DNA from: Candidatus Yonathbacteria bacterium RIFOXYC2_FULL_47_9
GTDB lineage: Bacteria; Patescibacteriota; Minisyncoccia; Phycocordibacterales; UBA1550
Reading direction: 5' to 3'
Length of the DNA stretch: 6,683 nt
NCBI GenBank assembly: GCA_001825115.1
Contig: MHUY01000016.1
Location: 1-6,683, forward strand
Each line of letters opens with the position of its first letter. The stretch's first letter is position 1. Of this stretch, positions 1 through 6,644 are shown piece after piece. A program made the position numbers and the translations under genes. The notes below the pieces were generated by a model. The model worked only from the letters and a program-made list of their open reading frames with translations. It ran no database searches and was not told the DNA's origin.

Positions 1-1017
1 GAGTTTTGCCTTGATGTCCTCATCAGAATCAGTCGCTATATCAACACTCGTTTGACGCAACACCTCCTCGCGATAATCAATTTTTTTCCATTCTTCGGCA
101 AGGTCAAACGTATGCCCACGCGTTGTGAAGGTCGTTGTGCCAAATACTTCCTGAGCAATTGCACGATATAAGTCCTGCGCAAGCTTCATTCCATCATTAT
201 AATCAGCGTATGCCATATAAAATTCACAATTAGTGAACTCTTGGACATGCTCGGGGGACGACCCTTCATTGCGGTACGCACGGCCAATCTCAAATGTTTT
301 CGGGAATCCTGCCGCCATCAACCGCTTCTGCCAAAGCTCCCCCACAGAAATGCGCATAAAAACATCGAGGTCGTAGTCGTTGTGATGTGTTGCAAACGGC
401 CGCGCCTCCGCACCTCCAGTAGTCAACTCAAGTGTTGGTGTCTCAACCTCAAGAAAACCTTTTTCTGTAAGAAATCTACGAGTCACCTGCCAGAACTTTG
501 CTTTGTGTTCGAACATTAAACGAAGCTCTGGGTCGACGAGCATATCTAAATAACGCAAGCGCATACGGAGCTCTTCGTCCTGAATACCGTGATACTTATC
601 AGGAAGTGGTCGAAGTGATTTTGAAAGCATTGCGACATGCTCGACCATAACACTTTTTTGTCCAGTCTTAGTCGCAAAAAGCACTCCAGTTACCTCGATA
701 AAGTCTCCCGTGTCAACATACTGCTCAAAAAACACCCGCGCCTCATCAGGAGACTCGGGAGCTTTTATCACAATTTGAATTTTCCCCGTACCGTCGTAAA
801 GATCGGCAAAAATGAGAGCACCCTGCCCACGAGAACCCATCACACGTCCTGCAACAATAGTCGTGGTTTCTTTTTCGCTTAAGGATTCAAACTGTGCAAG
901 AGCAGCATCGATTTCGTGAGTACGCGCAGACTTTGTAGGGTATACTTCAACACCCAAGGCGGTCAAGCTCTCGAGTTTTCTTAAGCGCTCTGCACGGAGT
1001 TCTTCAATAGATGCCAT
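1..1017 (-). CDS. lysS: Lysyl-tRNA synthetase, class II (3' end cut off by window edge)
   Basis: This is the first 339 residues of a cytoplasmic enzyme that activates lysine with ATP and charges tRNA-Lys. I translated it by hand from the ATG at 1017; the frame stays open to base 1. Seen in order: an N-terminal helix (about 3-20), an OB-fold anticodon-binding domain (about 54-135, with GALIFADLYDGTGKIQIVI), the linker ELRMRLRYLD (149-158), class II motif 1 (GFLEVETPTL, 187-196), the LysRS signature GGAEARPFATHHN (201-213), and motif 2 starting FEIGRAYRNEG (242-252). Motif 3 lies beyond the window; LysRS usually runs to about 500 residues. Motif 2 departs from the usual HNPEFT, reading HVQEFT. 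AspRS and AsnRS are less likely because of the THHN block. The gene starts 40 bp after the greA stop, with no clear promoter or Shine-Dalgarno in that gap, so it is probably co-transcribed with greA. Confidence 0.95.
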   Translation of the reverse strand, partial: MASIEELRAERLRKLESLTALGVEVYPTKSARTHEIDAALAQFESLSEKETTTIVAGRVMGSRGQGALIFADLYDGTGKIQIVIKAPESPDEARVFFEQYVDTGDFIEVTGVLFATKTGQKSVMVEHVAMLSKSLRPLPDKYHGIQDEELRMRLRYLDMLVDPELRLMFEHKAKFWQVTRRFLTEKGFLEVETPTLELTTGGAEARPFATHHNDYDLDVFMRISVGELWQKRLMAAGFPKTFEIGRAYRNEGSSPEHVQEFTNCEFYMAYADYNDGMKLAQDLYRAIAQEVFGTTTFTTRGHTFDLAEEWKKIDYREEVLRQTSVDIATDSDEDIKAKL

Positions 1018-1057
1018 GGATTAGCTTTTGAGTTTTAGTGAGGACAAACGTGTGGAA

Positions 1058-1525
1058 TTACTCCACGTTAACGATCACACATGAAGAGTCGCCTGCGGGT
1101 GTCTCGTACGAAACTTTGTCACCCTTTACTTTCCCCATCAATGCTTCGCCAAGAGGCGACTTGTTTGAGATCTTACCTTCTTTAGTATTAGCTTCTTCTG
1201 AGCCAACGATCTGATAACGACGCTCGGTCTTTTCTCCGGTCTTTTGAATGACGACCGTTGAGCCAACACCAACCATACCGCCTGCATGCTTTTCGGTGAT
1301 AACAGCTTGCTTGAGCATAACCTCAAGCTTAGCAATACGCTCCTCAGTCTCCGCCTGATTCTGGCGTGCCTCGTGGTACTCAGCGTTTTCCGAGAGATCT
1401 CCAAGTCCCTTTGCAAACTCAAGCTGCTCCGCAATCTCCTTGCGACGCACGCTCTTTAAATGATCGAGCTCTTGTTTGAGCTCGTTAAACTTCTCCTGGC
1501 TTAAGTATTCTTTTTCTTCTGACAT
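1058..1525 (-). CDS. greA: Transcription elongation factor GreA
   Basis: GreA enters the RNA polymerase secondary channel and stimulates cleavage of backtracked RNA, restarting stalled elongation. With the ATG at 1525 the protein has 155 residues, matching the family's usual size of about 158. The N-terminal antiparallel coiled coil spans roughly 1-75 and carries the tip motif GDLSENAEYHEAR (42-54); the acidic residues D43 and E46 correspond to the pair that positions the catalytic Mg2+. The C-terminal FKBP-like domain (about 80-155) has the conserved SNKSPLGEALMGKVKGD (120-136). The frame can be extended 12 codons to a TTG at 1561, but that TTG is the -35 box of the predicted promoter and the added residues look unlike GreA, so I reject that start. 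The stop is TAA. A single copy of this type may serve as the cell's only Gre factor; that is not testable here. Confidence 0.95.
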   Translation of the reverse strand: MSEEKEYLSQEKFNELKQELDHLKSVRRKEIAEQLEFAKGLGDLSENAEYHEARQNQAETEERIAKLEVMLKQAVITEKHAGGMVGVGSTVVIQKTGEKTERRYQIVGSEEANTKEGKISNKSPLGEALMGKVKGDKVSYETPAGDSSCVIVNVE

Positions 1526-1561
1526 ATGTTGTATTGTATTGTTTTTAGGGTCGAAAGTCAA
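1526..1561 (-). promoter_or_regulatory. Sigma-70-type promoter for greA (probably leaderless transcript)
   Basis: Read on the minus strand, there is a TTGACT -35 box (1561-1556), a 17-bp spacer, and a TACAAT -10 box (1538-1533). Each box matches 5 of 6 consensus positions and the spacer is optimal. The last -10 base is 7 nt before the greA ATG, so transcription should begin around 1525-1527, at or next to the A of the start codon. It lies between the mrdA stop (1569) and the greA start, which is where a promoter is expected. No Shine-Dalgarno could fit on such a transcript. Confidence 0.8.
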
Positions 1562-1568
1562 TTTACTG

Positions 1569-3296
1569 TTATTTTAGGTATTCTGGCGTATTCTGATGCA
1601 TCCAATCAAGCATTTGACGCATCACAAAAACACCACCGATAGTATTGTCGTGCGGACCGCGCTCCATCACAACAGCAAAGGCGTAACGGGGGTTTTCATA
1701 CGGGAAAAATCCAACCACCCACGAATTGATATACTTTTTACCGGCATCGATCTCGGCGGTACCAGTCTTTCCGGCAACCGTAACGTACCCGACGTCGAGA
1801 CCACGCACGGTACCGCCATCGTTTACCGCATCACGCATCCCCTCTCGCGCAACCTTGAAGTACTCTTGAGGAATAGCTATCTGTGATTGGGGAAACTCTT
1901 GTACCGGCTCGCGTACGAGATGTGGAGTAAGGAGTGTGCCACCATTTGCCAAACTTGCTACCGCCCGAACCGCTTGCACGAGGGTCACCTGGAAACCATA
2001 TTGCCCAATGACCGTATGGTAAGTATCTCCCAAGCGCCACGGCTCACCATCAAATACTTTTGCCTTCCACTCGGGGCTTGGTATGGTGCCGATCTTTTCA
2101 TCAGTAAGGTCAACACCCGTCTGACTGCCAAATCCGAACATACGCGCGTATGTACCAATATTATTAATACCAATCCCCTTTTGACCTTGATACCCTCCTC
2201 CTATTTCATAAAAATACACATCAGATGATACTGCAATAGCGCGTCGCATATCCACCCAACCGTGCGCCTTCCAGTCATTAAATACTGATTTGAGTGCTGG
2301 GTTATAGGGGTTTTGCACAGAAATAGACCCTGTACTCAAGATTTGTTTTTCGGGAGTGATGACTCCTTCGTTAAGCGCGGCGATTGCCATAAACGGCTTA
2401 ACAATGGAACCCGGTGTATAAATACCTGATACCGCACGATCAAGATACACCGCGCGTTTGTCGAGATTGTAGCTCTGAATAAGTTTTTTGTTGGTACCGT
2501 CTGATATCACCCCACTCTCGTACTCAGGGAAACTGGTAAGGGCAAGTAGCTCCCCTGTTTCGACATCCATAATAGTCCCTGCTCCCGCCATATAGCCATG
2601 AGCGGAAGCTAGATCACGAATCGTCGTATAAAGTTTTTCTTGCACCCGCGCATCCACACCCAGAGTTAGTGCTGCCCCATTTTGTGGTTCTTCAATAGTG
2701 CTTCCCGGCTGTGTCCGACCAAGAGCATCAGTTTCGGTGATACTGAGGCCGTTTTTACCGGAAAGAGAATCGTTATACTTTTCTTCTAAACCGTCCTTGC
2801 CAATGAATGATTCCTGATAATAATTACCCTTACTGTCGCGCTTTGGATAGCTCACATACCCAAGCGTATGCCCAAAACCAAGGCTCATGGTATACGAACG
2901 ACGAGGGAACAATAGCTTTTCGGTGGTCGTTCCCTCTGTGGTGTCAAACGAGTTCCATGCGAGCGGAACTTTGTTGCGGTCATAAACAACGCCACGCATG
3001 GCAAATATCGGTGTATGGTCAAGGCGATTGTTCTCACTCTTGCGCAACATCGTCGCGCCCTGGAGCACCTGCAGATCAATGACTTTTATAAAAAAGATAA
3101 TCTCGACAAGGATGAATGCCAACGCTACACCAAGAATCGATCCCCGGCCAATAGGTTTTTCTATACGTCCCTCGAATTGATCTTTATCAAAATCAGGCAA
3201 ATTTTCCGCATCAAGAAAAATCTCATCGGGATCAATCTCGCGCGAGAGCTGTTTTAGATGGCTAGATGCCAGTGAACGTTTTTTCTTGCCGAACAT
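1569..3296 (-). CDS. mrdA: Penicillin-binding protein 2, class B transpeptidase of the elongation machinery
   Basis: This is a membrane-anchored D,D-transpeptidase that cross-links peptidoglycan during lateral wall growth, working with MreBCD and RodA. It has 575 residues. Seen: a long charged cytoplasmic tail (1-50) with an acidic stretch (about 20-43), one transmembrane helix (about 53-75), a short pedestal opening with RGVVYDRN (101-108), and the transpeptidase domain (about 210-570). The active-site motifs are intact: SIVK (S297 nucleophile, K300), SSD (357-359, the SxD form usual for PBP2-like proteins) and KTG (510-512). Only about 17 residues separate the RGVVYDRN strand region from RRSYTMSLGFGHTLGYV (132-148), where Escherichia coli PBP2 has roughly 90 by my recollection, so most of the head subdomain seems absent. 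It follows the MreD-like gene by 5 bp, supporting PBP2 over the division enzyme PBP3/FtsI. No canonical Shine-Dalgarno precedes its ATG. The stop is TAA. Confidence 0.93.
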   Translation of the reverse strand: MFGKKKRSLASSHLKQLSREIDPDEIFLDAENLPDFDKDQFEGRIEKPIGRGSILGVALAFILVEIIFFIKVIDLQVLQGATMLRKSENNRLDHTPIFAMRGVVYDRNKVPLAWNSFDTTEGTTTEKLLFPRRSYTMSLGFGHTLGYVSYPKRDSKGNYYQESFIGKDGLEEKYNDSLSGKNGLSITETDALGRTQPGSTIEEPQNGAALTLGVDARVQEKLYTTIRDLASAHGYMAGAGTIMDVETGELLALTSFPEYESGVISDGTNKKLIQSYNLDKRAVYLDRAVSGIYTPGSIVKPFMAIAALNEGVITPEKQILSTGSISVQNPYNPALKSVFNDWKAHGWVDMRRAIAVSSDVYFYEIGGGYQGQKGIGINNIGTYARMFGFGSQTGVDLTDEKIGTIPSPEWKAKVFDGEPWRLGDTYHTVIGQYGFQVTLVQAVRAVASLANGGTLLTPHLVREPVQEFPQSQIAIPQEYFKVAREGMRDAVNDGGTVRGLDVGYVTVAGKTGTAEIDAGKKYINSWVVGFFPYENPRYAFAVVMERGPHDNTIGGVFVMRQMLDWMHQNTPEYLK

Positions 3297-3301
3297 AAAA
3301 A

Positions 3302-3559
3302 TTAACGGAGTTCACGCTTGATGCGTTCCATCGCTACAAAGATCGCCGCTCCCAGTAAAAACCCCTCCATGCCGTAACCAATCAGCATTCCTCCAGAAGT
3401 ACCGTATAAAAGGTCAGTCAACACACCGAGTAAAATAATCTCATAGTAACGAGAAAAATAAAAAGCTCCCCAAAGTGCCAGCAAGAGCGCGAGCCACCAG
3501 GGCGCATACAAGACTGCGCTCAAAAGAAGCACGGTGAATGATATACGCCAAAGCATCAT
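3302..3559 (-). CDS. Short MreD-like integral membrane protein
   Basis: This 85-residue, very hydrophobic protein sits exactly where mreD is expected, 1 bp after the mreC stop and 5 bp before mrdA. MreD is a membrane partner of MreC and PBP2 in the rod complex. Predicted membrane segments by eye are about 4-20, 21-36, 40-52 and 57-77, followed by a basic tail (RIKRELR). The stretch EIILLGVLTDLLYG (40-53) resembles the conserved core of MreD, which has an aspartate after a Leu-rich turn, but the protein is about half the usual length of roughly 160 residues. It opens with two adjacent ATG codons (3559 and 3556) and either could be used. I see no frameshift: both flanking genes abut it directly, so it is a genuine small gene rather than a fragment. 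The MreD identity rests on position, membrane character and this one motif, so I leave the symbol blank. Confidence 0.75.
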   Translation of the reverse strand: MMLWRISFTVLLLSAVLYAPWWLALLLALWGAFYFSRYYEIILLGVLTDLLYGTSGGMLIGYGMEGFLLGAAIFVAMERIKRELR

Positions 3560-3560
3560 A

Positions 3561-4358
3561 TTATTTTATACTCTTTACTACTTCGACCGATTGAATCGCC
3601 GCAATATTGAACGACGTACGGAAAAACACGCGCATGAACGGCTCTGCAGGTTTTTCTTCTACTGCACCTACCGTGCCGATGATTAGATGCTCTCCGGGAA
3701 TGAGTACCGTATCTCCTGTGATCACGAGGCTTCCCTGGGGTATCTTTGCTTCAAAATTACCCATACCGCGCCCGAATGCCGTTGCGGGGATAGCCTGGGT
3801 ACCAATGACCACCATAGTCTCTTTGTCCGGCGATGAAAACAAACTTACTTTTGCCGATGTTGGATATGCTTCGACCACCGTACCTACGACACCGGCACCG
3901 GCATACACGACACGGTCAAGAACTTGAACACCTTGTTCTGTCCCTGCATCAATGACCAGTGTGTCATAAGGTGTTCGTCCTGGGCCGGCAAGCACGCGGG
4001 CGGTAACCCGATCATCGTTCCCCGCACGACCAAGCTTTTCCTCAAGTTCATGCACGCGCTCTTCGAGTAAATTGCGATCAAGTACCTGCGCCTGCATACG
4101 CGAGACCTCCTCCTGAAGTACCTCGTTTTCATGCACCAAAGAGCGCTTCAAGCGAAATTCACCCCAGAAGGCGTCCCACGAGTCACTCATGTTGCCCCCA
4201 AACTCCCATAGCCCCGGAGCTGTGCTATATACGGCTCGTGAAATAGTGCCGCGTATAGGACTATAAGAGAGTACAAAAACACTCACGAGGACCAGAGTCC
4301 CCAGTATTAAAAGTTTCCCTCTCGCAGGTGAATTATCGCGGCGGTAGGTCGCTTTCAT
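3561..4358 (-). CDS. mreC: Rod shape-determining protein MreC
   Basis: MreC is a bitopic membrane scaffold that links cytoplasmic MreB to the extracellular part of PBP2. With the ATG at 4358 it has 265 residues, close to the family norm of about 280. Seen: a short basic cytoplasmic tail (1-15), one transmembrane helix (about 16-33), a coiled coil (about 66-112, rich in heptad Leu, Val, Glu and Arg), and a C-terminal double beta-barrel domain (about 117-264). The barrel has the typical opening RTPYDTLVIDAGTEQGV (128-144) and GAGVVGTVVE (154-163). The start lies inside mreB, giving a 26-bp overlap that suggests translational coupling. A TTG at 4364 is two codons upstream, and an AAAGAAG stretch sits 6 nt before it and 12 nt before the ATG. 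The TTG start would therefore fit ribosome-binding spacing better, but it changes the protein by only two residues. The stop is TAA. Confidence 0.93.
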   Translation of the reverse strand: MKATYRRDNSPARGKLLILGTLVLVSVFVLSYSPIRGTISRAVYSTAPGLWEFGGNMSDSWDAFWGEFRLKRSLVHENEVLQEEVSRMQAQVLDRNLLEERVHELEEKLGRAGNDDRVTARVLAGPGRTPYDTLVIDAGTEQGVQVLDRVVYAGAGVVGTVVEAYPTSAKVSLFSSPDKETMVVIGTQAIPATAFGRGMGNFEAKIPQGSLVITGDTVLIPGEHLIIGTVGAVEEKPAEPFMRVFFRTSFNIAAIQSVEVVKSIK

Positions 4359-5382
4359 GTTCAATTAATACTTCTTTAAAACCTTCCATATCCTCGAGCA
4401 CGATTCCTGCACCACGCGCAACGGCGGTCAGCGGATCGTTGGCTACATACACTGGCACATGAAGTGTCTGCGAAAGGAGCTCGTCGAGGCCACGAAGAAG
4501 TGCTCCGCCACCAACCAAAATAATACCGCGGCTCATCACATCCGAGAGTACTTCGGGTGGTGTTGTCTCGATGACTTCTTTTACTGACTCAACGAGGCCA
4601 GCCACCGACGATGCGAGTGCTTCACGAATATCAGTATCCGTCACCACCACCTCGCGAGGAAGCCCTGTCACAAGATCGCGTCCGCGAATGACTGCCTCCA
4701 TAGGACCCGACCCCTTCATTGCTGACCCAATCGCGATCTTTACACTCTCTGCGGTGCGCTCACCAATGAGCACACGGAATTCATCACGAATATAATTGAT
4801 GATATCAGTGTTGAGACGGTCACCTGCAATATGTAAATTTTTCGAACGCACAATACCACCCAGAGAGATAACTGCAATATCTGTCGTACCACCACCGATG
4901 TCGATGATCATGTTGCCGACAGGGTCCTTTACGGGGAGCTTGATGCCAATCGCGGCCGCCATAGGCTCCTCGACAATATGCACTTCGCGAGCACCGGCGT
5001 TCTTTGCAGCGTCGTACACGGCGCGAATCTCAACACTCGTGATACCCGATGGTACTCCAACTACAACGCGTGGGCGCACGCTTTTTTTGCTAATCTTGTT
5101 CGCTTTACTAATAAGGTAAGCGAGCATTTCCTCGGTGACTTCAAAGTTAGAAATAACTCCGTCGACGAGTGGACGAATGGCCACAACATGTCCAGGCGTA
5201 CGCCCCAGCATCTGCTTTGCCTGTGATCCAATAGCCACAACAGTGCCGGTCTTTTGGTTCACCGCAACAACAGAAGGCTCGTTGATGACGATGCCGTGAT
5301 CACGCAAGTATACAAGCGTGTTTGCAGTACCGAGGTCGATACCGATATCATTAGAAAAAAGTTGGTAGAATTTCTCGAACAT
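4333..5382 (-). CDS. mreB: Rod shape-determining protein MreB (bacterial actin)
   Basis: This actin-fold ATPase forms short membrane-bound filaments that orient the cell-wall elongation machinery. It is full length at 349 residues. The nucleotide-binding elements are intact: phosphate-1 loop DLGTANT (16-22), the connecting segment EEPMAAAIG (138-146) with the likely catalytic Glu, phosphate-2 loop DIGGGTTDIAV (161-171), and the adenosine-binding GGGALLRGL (291-299). The N-terminus MFEKFYQLFSND is amphipathic and probably a membrane anchor, as in Gram-negative MreB. Family conservation is strong throughout, and I see nothing degraded. It begins 4 bp after the proS stop, and its 3' end overlaps mreC by 26 bp. 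Its ATG has no recognisable Shine-Dalgarno; the upstream bases are A/T-rich and belong to the end of proS. DnaK or FtsA are excluded by length and by the MreB-type motifs. Confidence 0.97.
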   Translation of the reverse strand: MFEKFYQLFSNDIGIDLGTANTLVYLRDHGIVINEPSVVAVNQKTGTVVAIGSQAKQMLGRTPGHVVAIRPLVDGVISNFEVTEEMLAYLISKANKISKKSVRPRVVVGVPSGITSVEIRAVYDAAKNAGAREVHIVEEPMAAAIGIKLPVKDPVGNMIIDIGGGTTDIAVISLGGIVRSKNLHIAGDRLNTDIINYIRDEFRVLIGERTAESVKIAIGSAMKGSGPMEAVIRGRDLVTGLPREVVVTDTDIREALASSVAGLVESVKEVIETTPPEVLSDVMSRGIILVGGGALLRGLDELLSQTLHVPVYVANDPLTAVARGAGIVLEDMEGFKEVLIEHESDLPPR

Positions 5383-5386
5383 ATAA

Positions 5387-6634
5387 TTATTTCATCGCAC
5401 ACATTTTAATAAGCTCGGCACGATTGACCATGGATACCTCCCCTGTCGCGCGGTCTTTTATTTCAAACTTCCCTTCAGTGAGTGTCTTTTCAGAAATAAC
5501 TACACGGAGTGGAATGCCCATCAGGTCGCTCTCGGCAAACTTCTCGCCGGCGCGCGCTTCACGATCATCCCAGAGTACCTCGACCCCCTGACCTGAGAGT
5601 TCACGATAAAGTTTTTCTGCTTCTTCATGAACAGCGGTATTTGCAGATGATATCTCGACCAAATGCATAGCAAATGGCGCGATGGCGCGTGGCCACACAA
5701 GACCCTTGTCGTCGCCCAATACTTCGACGACGGTTCCCAAAATGCGCCCTAGGCCGATACCATAACATCCCATTACCACCGGTTGCTCCTTGCCCTCCTC
5801 GTCTTTATAGGTGAGCTTGAACGGGTCTGAGAACTTGGTCTTGAGGTCAAAGATATTACCCACCTCGATTGCAGTCTCTTCATGAAGATCTCCGCTTTCA
5901 CACGAGGGGCAGGTGCTTTGATCAGCGATGATTTCCTTGTTCACCGCAACACGACATGTGTCACACACATATATTGTATCCTCTCCTGCAGGGGTTACGG
6001 TCTGAAACTCATGTGAGTATTTTGAAAAGCTGCCACCACTTGCAAAGGTGAGATAGGTCCTCTCGCCAAGACCTACGCGTTCAAAAACACGCGCATACAC
6101 ACCCTTCATCATCTCATAGTATGCGACAAGGTCAGCCTCGTCACGATGAAACGAGTACATATCTTTCATGATAAATTCACGACCACGAAGAATGCCCGAC
6201 TTTGCGCGAAGCTCCATGCGGAACTTGTTTTGGAATTGATATGTCGCAAAAGGGAGATCACGGTACGAGGAAACAAACTGTTTCACGAGCGGTACGACAA
6301 TCTCCTCGTGCGTAGGACCGAGAGCATTTTCGCGCCCTGACGCATCACTCACTTTATAAAGGTCGTCCATCGTATCCCAACGTCCCGTTGTCTGCCAAAA
6401 TTCTTTTGGGTGAAGCGATGGCATCAAAATTTCTTGTCCGCCAGCACCATTCATTTCTTCACGAATGATGTTCTCAATATTTTTGAGAACACGCAGACCG
6501 AGCGGAAGGTAGGTGTACACACCAGCCTGAAGCTTATCAACGAAACCAGCGCGAATAAGGAGTTTCGCGTTCTTTGCTACCTCGTCGGCAGGAGCTTCTT
6601 TGCGGGCTTTGGTAAAGAGTTTACTCTGTCTCAT
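5387..6634 (-). CDS. proS: Prolyl-tRNA synthetase, short form lacking the editing (INS) domain
   Basis: This cytoplasmic enzyme charges tRNA-Pro with proline. At 415 residues it is well below the usual bacterial length of about 570. Seen: motif 1 region with GVYTYLPLGLRVL (38-50), the active-site loop GPTHEE (106-111), motif 2 (RGREFIMKDMYSF, 150-162), motif 3 (GIGLGRILG, 292-300) and a C-terminal anticodon-binding domain (about 320-415) with DDREARAGEKF (356-366). The roughly 180-residue INS domain that removes mischarged alanine normally lies between motifs 2 and 3; here it is absent. The sequence runs from SGGSFSKYSHEF (199-210) through two Cys pairs (C224/C227 and C242/C245) to the usual GNIFDLKTK (259-267). 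The Cys pairs suggest a zinc ribbon. The ATG at 6634 gives MRQSKLFTK, a natural ProRS start. It is the first gene of a tight run leading into mreBC. The stop is TAA. Confidence 0.96.
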   Translation of the reverse strand: MRQSKLFTKARKEAPADEVAKNAKLLIRAGFVDKLQAGVYTYLPLGLRVLKNIENIIREEMNGAGGQEILMPSLHPKEFWQTTGRWDTMDDLYKVSDASGRENALGPTHEEIVVPLVKQFVSSYRDLPFATYQFQNKFRMELRAKSGILRGREFIMKDMYSFHRDEADLVAYYEMMKGVYARVFERVGLGERTYLTFASGGSFSKYSHEFQTVTPAGEDTIYVCDTCRVAVNKEIIADQSTCPSCESGDLHEETAIEVGNIFDLKTKFSDPFKLTYKDEEGKEQPVVMGCYGIGLGRILGTVVEVLGDDKGLVWPRAIAPFAMHLVEISSANTAVHEEAEKLYRELSGQGVEVLWDDREARAGEKFAESDLMGIPLRVVISEKTLTEGKFEIKDRATGEVSMVNRAELIKMCAMK

Positions 6635-6644
6635 ATATGTTTGT

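Larger units (their letters stand above)
1569..6634 (-). other. Predicted operon: proS-mreB-mreC-mreD-like-mrdA
   Basis: Five same-strand genes are separated by 4 bp, a 26-bp overlap, 1 bp and 5 bp, and no internal terminator is visible. They are therefore likely to share one transcript started upstream of proS. The last four genes form the cell-elongation module; proS is an unrelated housekeeping gene at the front. The run ends at mrdA, after which greA restarts transcription from its own promoter. I see no stem-loop with a T-tract after mrdA, so read-through into greA and lysS is possible. Confidence 0.7.

Noticed and set aside
1018..1057. A possible separate promoter for lysS in the 40-bp greA-lysS gap (TAAAAC as a -10 box).
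   Set aside because: No acceptable -35 box lies 16-18 bp upstream, so co-transcription with greA is more likely.
1052..1066. A small inverted repeat (GTGGA, 5-nt loop, TCCAC) across the greA stop codon.
   Set aside because: The stem is only 5 bp with no T-tract after it, and most of it is coding sequence. It is too weak to call a terminator.
1526..1561. A 12-codon N-terminal extension of GreA from a TTG at 1561.
   Set aside because: The extra residues do not resemble GreA, the ATG at 1525 gives the normal family length, and the TTG coincides with a strong -35 box.
1887..2228. A 113-codon plus-strand open frame antisense to mrdA, and other plus-strand open frames across the window.
   Set aside because: They lie opposite well-conserved genes, have no recognisable domains, and show no start signals. 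They are chance shadows of the real coding strand.
5383..5398. A TG-plus-AATAAT extended -10-like sequence at the proS-mreB junction.
   Set aside because: Its predicted start would fall after the mreB ATG, no -35 box fits, and the bases encode the end of proS. Read-through from proS is simpler.
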